Source: Firmicutes bacterium UBA1191 (lineage in GTDB: Bacteria > Bacillota > Clostridia > Peptostreptococcales > Anaerovoracaceae). Taken from it: a stretch of DNA of 16,852 bases. The notes beneath the pieces were generated by a model that did no database searches, was not told where the DNA came from, and worked only from the letters and a program-made list of their open reading frames with translations. Shown here piece by piece: positions 1-6,487 of this stretch; within the stretch, counting starts at the first letter, position 1, and each line of letters begins with the position of its first letter. The DNA lies in the NCBI GenBank assembly GCA_002310095.1, contig DBYH01000020.1, positions 49,671-66,522 on the forward strand. Reading direction: 5' to 3'. Both the position numbers and the translations under genes were made by a program.

Positions 1-401
1 GGTTCGGTCCAGTCGTTGAGAGGATTCTTCTTTTTCTTGATGAACTTATACACTATTCCGTAGAGGAACATGATTCCGAAGTGAATAGTAACGAAGCCGA
101 TTCCGCATCCGAAGCCGCATGGCAGGCTGGCCTTGATGCAAATGAAAAAAACGACTCCGTACAAAAACAGTCTCACTATGTAACCGAGGAGTATAGGGGC
201 TTTCTTCGATTCCTCGGCCAGGGTCTCACCGGTCTTGACCAGAATGAAAAAACCGATCACTGACACGGCAGTGCCCGCCGCAAGTCCCGCCGCGAACAGC
301 GCGCTCGGTCCGATAATGAAAAGAGATACCACTTCGGCCAAAGCCGCCATGGCCAGGCCGTAAATGATTATCTCATTTCTGAACTCTTTCAGGCTGGTCA
401 C
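1..401 (-). CDS. atpI: ATP synthase subunit I-like membrane protein (AtpI family), 3' end outside window
   Basis: This reading frame runs off the left edge with no stop; 133 residues are visible. It starts at a GTG (399-401) with GGAAAGGA 7 bases upstream. The protein is short and hydrophobic with about four membrane segments (roughly residues 10-30, 33-55, 68-90 and 97-120) and ends visibly in a lysine cluster (KKKK). The third segment begins GYIVRLFLYG, resembling the conserved arginine-containing segment of the small AtpI/ATPase I family. In Bacillota this gene usually precedes atpB and is thought to help c-ring assembly or Mg2+ supply of the F-type ATP synthase. Its own promoter (448-476) and position as first gene of a leftward unit fit that. 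The family call rests on size, topology and this motif; the neighbouring atp genes are not visible. An unrelated four-helix membrane protein remains possible. Confidence 0.66.
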   Translation of the reverse strand, partial: MTSLKEFRNEIIIYGLAMAALAEVVSLFIIGPSALFAAGLAAGTAVSVIGFFILVKTGETLAEESKKAPILLGYIVRLFLYGVVFFICIKASLPCGFGCGIGFVTIHFGIMFLYGIVYKFIKKKKNPLNDWTE

Positions 402-447
402 GCGAGTGTCCTTTCCGCGTCTTGAAACCGCTTTCGTAGTTACGATT

Positions 448-476
448 ATTATACCGAATTTTCACGGTATGTACAA
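448..476 (-). promoter_or_regulatory. Sigma-70-type promoter for the atpI-like gene
   Basis: On the minus strand there is a perfect -10 TATAAT (453-448), preceded by a 17-base spacer and a weaker -35 TTGTAC (476-471). The predicted start of transcription near 441 gives a leader of about 40 nt before the GTG at 401. The promoter lies directly downstream of the MATE gene end, so the atp unit can be transcribed independently of the truA-MATE operon. Confidence 0.6.
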
Positions 477-489
477 CCTTTAATGCATC

Positions 490-503
490 GTTATTATAAT
501 AAC
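490..503. repeat. Perfect 14-bp AT-rich palindrome
   Basis: GTTATTATAATAAC is its own reverse complement. It sits between the MATE stop codon and the atpI-like promoter, ending 13 bases upstream of the -35 hexamer on the minus strand. It could be a regulator site or part of the 3' end of the upstream transcript. It does not match an operator I can name. Confidence 0.4.
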
Positions 504-520
504 AGGCTCAATAGCATCAA

Positions 521-545
521 GGCTGTAAGCGAATTGCCTACAGCC
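521..545 (-). terminator. Possible weak terminator hairpin at the end of the MATE gene
   Basis: On the minus strand GGCTGTA (545-539) can pair with TACAGCC (527-521) around an 11-nt loop that may form two further G-C pairs. The left arm overlaps the MATE stop codon. No clear run of T follows, so this may be a 3'-end stabilising hairpin or a leaky terminator rather than a strong intrinsic one. Confidence 0.35.
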
Positions 546-1905
546 CCTTGATTACATTGCGCACCCATTTCTTCGAAAAGAATCTGTATGTGAGGAAAAT
601 ACCCTTGACGACCTCCTCGCAGCGCACGGCCATGACCGCAAAATAAATCGGCCAGCAGAGTTTCAGGGACGTGAGGAATGCAACCGGAACGCCGATCACC
701 CATACGGTCCCTACGTCTGCAAAGGCAGCAAACCTGGTGTCGCCCCCGCACCTCAGGATTCCCGTAACTATGAGTCCGTTGTAGACCTCGAGCCACAGCA
801 CGCAGGAGATGACGATAAAGGTCTTCCAAGCCATGTCGGCCCCTTCCGGTGTGAAATCAAAGAGGCCCAGTATCGGCTTTCCGAACAGAAGCGAAAGGGC
901 TCCCATGGCGGCGCCGACGGACAAAGCCAGTACGAGGAACTTCTTTCCCATGTCATAGGCTTCCTCAAGTTTCTCCTCCCCAAGCTTCTGCCCGATGAGG
1001 ATCAGGGCCGCATCGCCGACGCTGAAAGCCAGCATGGCAAAGATGTTGCTGATCGTATTGCATGCCTGATAGGCTGCTCCGGCGGTTATGCCGATACGCG
1101 CGAAAGCGGCGACGTACATGGACACCCCGATTCCCCAGAGTGTCTCGTTGATGGTCGTCGGAATCGCGTTCTTCACTATGCGCCCGGCGAGATCTTTTCC
1201 GTAGCTGAAGAACTCGCTCAGTTTGCCTTTGATTACGTTGTTTCCGGCGAAAACGAAGAGGAGCACTATGGTCATCTCAATCACCCTTGCGATGACTGTG
1301 GCCAGTGCCGCTCCGCGGATCTCCATTCTCGGCATTCCGAAGCGGCCGTAGATAAGGCAATAGTTCAGGAATGTGTTCGAGCAGAATCCCACGACGCTGG
1401 CGATGAGAGGCAGGTGCGTCTGCTGCGTCGCCCGGAGCGCCATGGTGAAACTCTGGGTAACAGGATTAAGAAGGAAGCAGAACGCCCCCATTCTTATGTA
1501 TGGGATTCCCGCCTCGATTACTTCCGGTATGTTGGTGAATATCCTGATGATGTACTGCGGGAAAGCAAACGCGGCAATAAAGAACAGTATTCCCATGCAG
1601 ATGTTTATGGTCAGGGCGAAGCCCGTCGTTCTGCGTATGTTCGAAAAGTCCTCACTGCCGAAGAACTGGGCCACGAACGTGGCGTTTCCGCTGGTGAATC
1701 CGAAGAGCAGCATCCAGAATATGAAGTAAATCTGTATGGAAACTCCGACCGCGTTAAGCGCCAGCTCCCCAAGTCCGCCGATCATCAGATTGTCGATCAG
1801 GTTGAGGCTGGATGCAATCAGGCTCTGCAAAGCAATAGGCCCCGCAATGAGGCCTACTTTCTTCACCATTGTTCTGTTGTCGATGGTGTTAAGTTTTTCT
1901 GTCAT
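538..1905 (-). CDS. MATE family efflux transporter
   Basis: A 455-residue polytopic membrane protein of normal MATE length with about 12 hydrophobic segments in two related halves. The N-terminus (VGLIAGPIALQSLIASSLNLIDN, through MIGGLGELALNAVGVS) is the typical first two helices of this family, and the second half repeats the fold with SVGDAALILIGQKLGEEKLEEA. MATE proteins export cationic drugs or metabolites in exchange for Na+ or H+; the substrate cannot be read from sequence. The ATG follows the stop codon of the upstream tagO-like gene with no gap (TAGATG), and the SD AAGGAA lies inside the end of that gene, so translation is probably coupled. It is the last gene of the truA operon. A lipid-linked substrate flippase role is conceivable from the neighbour, but the sequence resembles drug/metabolite MATE proteins rather than MurJ. 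Confidence 0.9.
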   Translation of the reverse strand: MTEKLNTIDNRTMVKKVGLIAGPIALQSLIASSLNLIDNLMIGGLGELALNAVGVSIQIYFIFWMLLFGFTSGNATFVAQFFGSEDFSNIRRTTGFALTINICMGILFFIAAFAFPQYIIRIFTNIPEVIEAGIPYIRMGAFCFLLNPVTQSFTMALRATQQTHLPLIASVVGFCSNTFLNYCLIYGRFGMPRMEIRGAALATVIARVIEMTIVLLFVFAGNNVIKGKLSEFFSYGKDLAGRIVKNAIPTTINETLWGIGVSMYVAAFARIGITAGAAYQACNTISNIFAMLAFSVGDAALILIGQKLGEEKLEEAYDMGKKFLVLALSVGAAMGALSLLFGKPILGLFDFTPEGADMAWKTFIVISCVLWLEVYNGLIVTGILRCGGDTRFAAFADVGTVWVIGVPVAFLTSLKLCWPIYFAVMAVRCEEVVKGIFLTYRFFSKKWVRNVIKGL

Positions 1906-3066
1906 CTATTCCTTTATATCTGCTGCTGTGTCCGCTGGTTCGTTCGCAGGCTCGTCTGCCTTTGCGTCCGGAGCGGCTTCTCCTGCCTTTGCAACGGGAG
2001 TGTCAGGCAGTTCCTTGAGAATTCTGTAACCCTTGAGGCTTACCTTGTTCGTTCCGGTATCCGTCATGATTACGCCGAGGATCAGCGCCGCTACGAAGGC
2101 GAGGCCCAGACATTCTATGATGAGGCCGCGACTGTAGAGTATTGCCGTGATTCCCATGATGCCGCTGAGGCTGTACATGAGGAGCACGGCCCGCCTCTGG
2201 CCGAATCCGGCTCTTAGAATGCGGTGGTGAAGGTGTTCTTTGTCCGCTGTTCCGATGGACTGATGGCGCAGGGTCCTTCTGATGATCGCCATGAGTGTGT
2301 CGAAGATCGGAAGTCCGAGAACAAGCGCAGGTATTACAACTACGAACAGCGTCGCGCTCTTAACTGTGCCGAGTATGGACAGGGCCGCCAGGGCGAAGCC
2401 GAGCAGCTGCGATCCGCCGTCGCCCATGAACGTCTTGGCCGGATGGAAGTTGTACGGAAGGAATCCGACACATGCTCCGGCAAGCACCATCATGCAGGTG
2501 GTAGGGAAGTACCATCCGTGGATGTACGATACGTAGGCGATGGAAAGGGCCGATATGGCGCTGATGCCGGCGGCCAGTCCATCAAGCCCGTCAACAAGAT
2601 TCACGGCGTTGGTTATGGCTACGAGCCAGATGACTGTCAGTATGTAGCACGCCGCGATGCCCAGATTCATGTGTCCTGTGCCGAACCAGTTTGTTATGAA
2701 CTGGATTCTTAATCCCATGGCAAAAACAACGCTGGCGCAGACCACCTGTCCCGCGAATTTGATGATAGGTTTCATGCCCTTGACGTCGTCGATGGCGCCC
2801 AGTATGTAGGTGAGCGTGCAGCCGACCATGATTGCGTCCACGTGGGGTCTTCCCTGAGCGAACACAGCCAGTCCGACCATGATTCCCGCGAATATTGCTA
2901 TGCCGCCGAATCTAGGCATAGGTTTGTTGTGGACACGCCTCTTGTCCTTCGGTACATCCATGGCGCCGAGTTTAGGCGCAATAAATATCGACAGAGGAGT
3001 CACCGCCGCCGCTACGAGGGCGGCGAGAACCAGAGGGGCCCACAGGTCAAAGCTTGTTGCGGTCAA
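1906..3066 (-). CDS. tagO: Undecaprenyl-phosphate GlcNAc-1-phosphate transferase (TagO/WecA/MraY family)
   Basis: This integral membrane enzyme (386 residues) should transfer a sugar-1-phosphate from a UDP-sugar to undecaprenyl phosphate, the first step of wall teichoic acid or other envelope polysaccharide synthesis. Motifs of the family are visible: VPKDKRRVHNKPMPRFGG near residues 38-55, an Asp pair (IDDVKG, 92-97), NLVDGLDGLA (156-165), FMGDGGSQLLGF (213-224) and the HLHHRIL loop typical of the WecA/TagO branch. MraY is less likely because of that loop. About 11 membrane helices are followed by a 30-residue Ala/Asp/Glu-rich cytoplasmic tail. The start is TTG at 3066, with GGGAGAG upstream, and overlaps the TGA of the dCMP deaminase gene in a TTGA arrangement. 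The exact sugar is inferred from the family. Confidence 0.9.
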   Translation of the reverse strand: MTATSFDLWAPLVLAALVAAAVTPLSIFIAPKLGAMDVPKDKRRVHNKPMPRFGGIAIFAGIMVGLAVFAQGRPHVDAIMVGCTLTYILGAIDDVKGMKPIIKFAGQVVCASVVFAMGLRIQFITNWFGTGHMNLGIAACYILTVIWLVAITNAVNLVDGLDGLAAGISAISALSIAYVSYIHGWYFPTTCMMVLAGACVGFLPYNFHPAKTFMGDGGSQLLGFALAALSILGTVKSATLFVVVIPALVLGLPIFDTLMAIIRRTLRHQSIGTADKEHLHHRILRAGFGQRRAVLLMYSLSGIMGITAILYSRGLIIECLGLAFVAALILGVIMTDTGTNKVSLKGYRILKELPDTPVAKAGEAAPDAKADEPANEPADTAADIKE

Positions 3067-3524
3067 TTTGTCTCTCCCAGCATCACGATTCTGAGACCTG
3101 CTTCTCTCAGGATCTCAACGGCCAATTCGTCAGGATAACCTTCCCTGACTACGATTCTCTGTATTCCTGCGTTTATTATCATCTTGGCGCAGATCGCGCA
3201 AGGCTGATGTGTAATGTAAATCGTTCCGCCTTCTACGCTCTGTCCAAGGGTCGCGGCCTGAATGATGGCGTTCTGTTCGGCGTGGAGCGCTCTGCAAAGC
3301 TCATGCTTCTCGCCTGACGGAACTCCGAGTTCCTTCCTCAGGCATCCGCCTTCTCTCTCTCCGCAGTGGGCTATGCCTCTTGGAGCGCCGTTGTATCCGG
3401 TCGCGATTATATGCTTGTCCTGCACGATGACAGCACCCACCTGCCTTCTCAGGCATGTGGATCTCTTCGCCGTCAGCATCGCAAAATCCATGAAATACTC
3501 GTCCCAAGTCGGTCTGTTGTCCAT
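3063..3524 (-). CDS. comEB: dCMP deaminase (ComEB-type cytidine/deoxycytidylate deaminase)
   Basis: A 153-residue soluble zinc enzyme that deaminates dCMP to dUMP, feeding thymidylate synthesis. Zinc and catalytic residues are clear: HAEQNA gives His81 and the proton-shuttling Glu83, and PCAICAKM gives Cys109 and Cys112. The N-terminal WDEYFMDFAMLTAKRSTC and VGAVIVQD segments are typical of the dCMP deaminase branch, as are the extra Cys/His residues at 54-61. In Bacillus the orthologue is called ComEB, but no competence genes are nearby. The ATG has AGGAG 11 bases upstream and begins 19 bases after the truA stop. Its TGA overlaps the TTG start of the tagO-like gene. Confidence 0.93.
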   Translation of the reverse strand: MDNRPTWDEYFMDFAMLTAKRSTCLRRQVGAVIVQDKHIIATGYNGAPRGIAHCGEREGGCLRKELGVPSGEKHELCRALHAEQNAIIQAATLGQSVEGGTIYITHQPCAICAKMIINAGIQRIVVREGYPDELAVEILREAGLRIVMLGETN

Positions 3525-3543
3525 AACTCTTTTTTCTCCTGTA

Positions 3544-4428
3544 TTAATAAAATACCTCGGCGAGATAGAGGCCGTTCGGCGGAGCAGTGTGTCCCGCCGC
3601 CTGCCTGTCGCCCGCTTCGATTATTTCCCTGATGTCTTCAGGTCTGCGCTTCCCCTGTCCGACCTCGACGAGCGTGCCCGTCATGATCCGGACCATGTTG
3701 TAGAGGAATCCATCGCCCTCGATGGTGAACTCGATACGCTGCAGCGCGCCGGGTGCAGCGTCAGTCTCTTCTGCTTTTGCCGCAGCGCTCGTCTCCTTCA
3801 CGCCGGCCGCGAACATCGTTCGCACCGTCGTCTCCCGGGGATTTCCGCCGGAAGCTTCGAATGAGCTGAAGTCGTGTTCTCCAACGAAAAACTTCGCCGC
3901 TTCATCCATGGCCGCCGCGTCGAGTCTGCCGCCCAGGTGATAAACGTAGTTTCGCTCGAATACCAGCGAACGCCGGGCTTCATCGGCTAACGCCTTGCCC
4001 GCCTGCGCTTCATCGGCCTGCGCCTCATCGGTCCCCGCGCAGATTCTGTAAACATACCTCTTGCCTTTGCTGTTGAAGCGTGCATGAAAATCAGGCGGCA
4101 CCTCCTCGGCTTTCAGAATGCGCACCGGGGCTTTTGCAAAACCTCCCCGTCCGCTTTCGCTTCCTTCTCTGGCGCAGAGGGCGTTGTTCACGACCAGGGC
4201 GATCTTTTCCGTTGGTATCCCCAAATCCGCTTTGAAGGATGCCCGCTGTCCATAGGCATGAACGCCCGCGTCGGTCCGGCTCGTTCCGCTGAGCAGGACT
4301 TCTCTGTCGAAAAGGCGGGTCATCGTCTGCTCCAGCAGGCCCTGGACCGTGCGCTCGCCGGGCTGCTTTTGCCATCCGTGGAATGTGCTGCCGTCATATG
4401 CGATTGTAAGAAGTACGTTTCTCTCCAT
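3544..4428 (-). CDS. truA: tRNA pseudouridine(38-40) synthase TruA, with extra low-complexity insertions
   Basis: TruA converts uridines 38-40 of the tRNA anticodon arm to pseudouridine. The N-terminus (TIAYDGSTFHGWQKQPGERTVQ), SGTSRTDAGVHAYGQ with catalytic Asp53, DFHARFNSKGKRYVYRI, EHDFSSFEASG and GDGFLYNMVRIMTGTLVEVG are all family hallmarks. At 294 residues it is longer than the usual ~245-260. The extra length falls in three places: about 85-100, about 133-153 (a DEAQA-type repeat) and about 211-228 (Ala/Glu-rich). No SD precedes the ATG at 4428; instead a TATAAT ends nine bases upstream, suggesting a leaderless or nearly leaderless mRNA. It is first in the operon with the dCMP deaminase, tagO-like and MATE genes. 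The active-site motifs are intact, so it should be functional. Confidence 0.95.
   Translation of the reverse strand: MERNVLLTIAYDGSTFHGWQKQPGERTVQGLLEQTMTRLFDREVLLSGTSRTDAGVHAYGQRASFKADLGIPTEKIALVVNNALCAREGSESGRGGFAKAPVRILKAEEVPPDFHARFNSKGKRYVYRICAGTDEAQADEAQAGKALADEARRSLVFERNYVYHLGGRLDAAAMDEAAKFFVGEHDFSSFEASGGNPRETTVRTMFAAGVKETSAAAKAEETDAAPGALQRIEFTIEGDGFLYNMVRIMTGTLVEVGQGKRRPEDIREIIEAGDRQAAGHTAPPNGLYLAEVFY
4001..4030. repeat. Tandem 15-bp repeat inside truA (two units)
   Basis: Units at 4001-4015 and 4016-4030 differ at one base and encode DEAQA twice in the truA frame. Degenerate copies continue towards 3975 (the same Asp-Glu-Ala pattern, GKALADEARR). The unit is a multiple of three, so copy-number change would keep the frame. 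Confidence 0.75.
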
Positions 4429-4437
4429 ACATAGTTC

Positions 4438-4467
4438 ATTATACAGTATGTCCGACGCTCAGCACAA
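4438..4467 (-). promoter_or_regulatory. Promoter directly abutting the truA start codon
   Basis: On the minus strand a perfect -10 TATAAT (4443-4438) follows an 18-base spacer and a -35-like TTGTGC (4467-4462). The ATG of truA begins 10 bases after the last base of the -10. Transcription would be expected to start 0-4 nt before the ATG, leaving no room for a ribosome binding site. Confidence 0.5.
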
Positions 4468-4495
4468 GACCGATATCGTACCGCGGCGTCTCCGG

Positions 4496-5440
4496 TTACC
4501 CTGCGAAACGCTCGTATTCCTCGCTGACATCAATGTCATCGCAGGGCGGCAGCGCGGTCAGCTCGCCTGTTTCTCTTGTGTAGCGCAGCACGCTGTCCGA
4601 AAGCACATCTTCAGGGCACACGATCCGGCGGTTGGCTTCGATGACCAGCCTCTGCAGGTGCTCCGGATCCTTCACCTGTCCAGCCCGTATGATTATGAAC
4701 TCGTGAAGCGAGCTCGGGATCGCCAGGTAATCCTCCTCGAGCACATGGGCGATCATTGCCTGAGTTCCGGGATAAAAAAGAGCCGCTGCTCCGTACCTCT
4801 CTCTGTTTGTCGTAAGTACGTAACACGCCTCTTTCTCTCCGGACTCTTCCGGCTCTTCCGCGAACTCCATGAGTCTGCTGGCAGGATTCAAAGACGCCGA
4901 GTTCGATCTCCATGCGTTCTCAAGCGCGGCGTCAAAGAGCTCGTTCATGTCGTAGCCGTATTCTTCCGCAAGGCTGTTCGTCACCACCGTGCTGAAAACG
5001 CCGCCGTCGGACGCTCCGATCTGCAGGTCACAAATGAGCGCCAGTCCGTTTCCTACATCTCTGAAAGGCACAGTCTTAAGGAACTCTTTGTTGAATTCCA
5101 TTCCGACGAGGCGCAGACCCGCGTTGCTCTTGGCGCTGCCGAACTTCATGTCCGGAACTTCTTCCGGCACCGGGGCGTCCTTCATACCGTCCCTAAAGGC
5201 CCAGACCATCTGCCTGACCAGGCTATCCATGTCCTCGCCGGCAGAATAGAGCTCGTACATGCCGTTCACGTAGAACGTCGGCGCAGGGTCTTCGCCCATG
5301 TGGAAGGTCAGTCCGAACATGGACTGGTCGTTCATCTTCATGACCTCCGCGGTCTGGACTTCGGTCGTCTCGTCGCCCTCTTCGCGAAGGCGCTTTAAGA
5401 CCTCCTCCGCCGCCAGCGCAGTAAACTCCTTGATATTCAT
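4496..5440 (-). CDS. DUF5688-like hypothetical protein
   Basis: A 314-residue soluble, acidic protein with no signal peptide or membrane segment. I see no catalytic motif. The opening (an N-terminal helix followed by a segment with PTFYVNGMYELYSAGEDMDSLVRQM) and the closing section (LTTNRERYGAAALFYPGTQAMIAHVLEEDYLAIPSS, then LHEFIIIRA) resemble clostridial DUF5688 proteins, a family of unknown function often found in accessory or conjugative regions. That assignment is from memory of the pattern and is moderate. The start ATG has GGAGAGGAGA upstream with about 8 bases spacing. It stands as a single leftward gene with its own putative promoter and is separated from truA by 67 bases. Confidence 0.75.
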   Translation of the reverse strand: MNIKEFTALAAEEVLKRLREEGDETTEVQTAEVMKMNDQSMFGLTFHMGEDPAPTFYVNGMYELYSAGEDMDSLVRQMVWAFRDGMKDAPVPEEVPDMKFGSAKSNAGLRLVGMEFNKEFLKTVPFRDVGNGLALICDLQIGASDGGVFSTVVTNSLAEEYGYDMNELFDAALENAWRSNSASLNPASRLMEFAEEPEESGEKEACYVLTTNRERYGAAALFYPGTQAMIAHVLEEDYLAIPSSLHEFIIIRAGQVKDPEHLQRLVIEANRRIVCPEDVLSDSVLRYTRETGELTALPPCDDIDVSEEYERFAG

Positions 5441-5464
5441 TTGTAAAATCTCCTCTCCGCCCCT

Positions 5465-5493
5465 TATATACTTATATGTTATTATCCGAGCAA
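5465..5493 (-). promoter_or_regulatory. Putative promoter of the DUF5688-like gene
   Basis: On the minus strand TTGCTC (5493-5488), a 17-base spacer and TATATA (5470-5465) precede a strong SD (GAGGAG) and the ATG at 5440. The -10 is good and the -35 is weak. Confidence 0.38.
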
Positions 5494-5521
5494 CCGTCCG
5501 CCCGTGCCTGCCGCCGCTTCC

Positions 5522-6340
5522 CTATACGATCGGCATGGCGATTATGATGTAAGCCATGGCGCACCCGCAGAGATACGGGCCAAGCGGCTTCTGATCTTTC
5601 TTTCCGTAATGTCCCGACGCCAGCCCCGCCGCAGCTACGAATCCGCTGATTATCACAGCGGCCGCCACAGCCGCTATCGTGCCGTTGATTCCAAGCACCA
5701 GCCCCATGGCCGCGCAGAGCTTCACATCCCCGAACCCAAAAGCGTCCTGCTTGAATAGCAGTTTTCCAACTAGGGCGCAGATCAGCATGAATCCGCCTCC
5801 GATCACCATGCCGAGGACCGGCTGCCAGAAACCGCTCAGACTATCCCAGACACCTCCGTCAGCTGCCGCCGCGATTCCGGCGTCCATCTGAGTGTAGGCT
5901 GCTTTTGCGCCTCCTTCTTTCCATAGAGGAGCGAAGCCGATCGATGAAAGCGCCAGCAGAAGGACGAACTGGTCGGGTATGATCATGAACTTGAGGTCCG
6001 CCAGAGCTATTATAAGCAGAATCCAGCAGGCAACCAGCCCCGCAGCCGCCAGCTGGGTCGTCAGACCTGTGGCTTCAGGCTGCACGGTGAGCCGGCCTTC
6101 GCTGTACTCAATGAGCGAGAGCCTCAGGCAAAGGCACATGAACCCGGCCGCGTAGACCCAGCGCCATGGATTTTCCTTGATGCGCTTTTCGCCGCCTGCC
6201 AGGCGCGGGTTCTTTGACGGATCCTCTCCGTACTCGCAGAGCCAGGACGCAGGCATGTGGTTGAACACCCACACGGCCGCCGGTCCCGCGAAAAAACCCA
6301 TTATTAAGCTTGCTGCGATTTTGATTATCAGAACTGTCAT
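5522..6340 (-). CDS. A24 family prepilin peptidase (type IV leader peptidase)
   Basis: An integral membrane aspartyl protease (272 residues) that would cleave the leader of type IV pilin-like or ComG-type proteins. The two catalytic aspartates are visible: Asp115 in ADLKFMIIPDQ and Asp205 in FGFGDVKLCAAMGL. About seven to eight hydrophobic segments surround them. The N-terminal block has NHMPASWLCEYGEDP but lacks the four-cysteine zinc motif of bifunctional PilD enzymes, so N-methylation is uncertain. No pilin or secretion gene is visible in the window. The ATG at 6340 has no convincing SD; an alternative in-frame ATG at residue 14 has none either and would cut into the first helix, so I keep the upstream one. 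Confidence 0.87.
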   Translation of the reverse strand: MTVLIIKIAASLIMGFFAGPAAVWVFNHMPASWLCEYGEDPSKNPRLAGGEKRIKENPWRWVYAAGFMCLCLRLSLIEYSEGRLTVQPEATGLTTQLAAAGLVACWILLIIALADLKFMIIPDQFVLLLALSSIGFAPLWKEGGAKAAYTQMDAGIAAAADGGVWDSLSGFWQPVLGMVIGGGFMLICALVGKLLFKQDAFGFGDVKLCAAMGLVLGINGTIAAVAAAVIISGFVAAAGLASGHYGKKDQKPLGPYLCGCAMAYIIIAMPIV

Positions 6341-6389
6341 TTCGTCATTGACAATTTTTTATAAGTGACGGTTAATCCCCTTCATCGAT

Positions 6390-6418
6390 ATGCTACCGTA
6401 TAATTCTATTAATGTCAA
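6390..6418 (-). promoter_or_regulatory. Promoter of the prepilin peptidase gene
   Basis: A perfect -35 TTGACA (6418-6413), 17-base spacer and -10 TAGCAT (6395-6390) lie about 50 bases upstream of the ATG on the minus strand. It is arranged back to back with the sucD promoter. Confidence 0.5.
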
Positions 6419-6427
6419 TATATTCCA

Positions 6428-6456
6428 TTGAATCTGTTTGTTTGTGTTTGTATAAT
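6428..6456 (+). promoter_or_regulatory. Promoter of the sucD-clc unit
   Basis: TTGAAT (6428-6433), a 17-base spacer and a perfect TATAAT (6451-6456) are followed by the SD AGGAGG (6476-6481), six bases before the ATG. The spacer is a T/G-rich run built from repeated TTTG. No Rex-like site was found here. Confidence 0.65.
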
Positions 6457-6487
6457 TGTTTCGGGGTAAAATCGCAGGAGGCGGAAG

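Noticed and set aside
1414..2217. Long plus-strand open frame (267 codons) opposite MATE and tagO
   Set aside because: It lies entirely antisense to two well-recognised genes, its composition is typical of a shadow frame, and no SD or promoter precedes it.
4349..5398. Plus-strand open frame of 349 codons opposite the DUF5688-like gene
   Set aside because: It is rich in His, Arg and Val with no domain pattern, and the minus frame has a proper SD, promoter and family resemblance. I treat the plus frame as a shadow.
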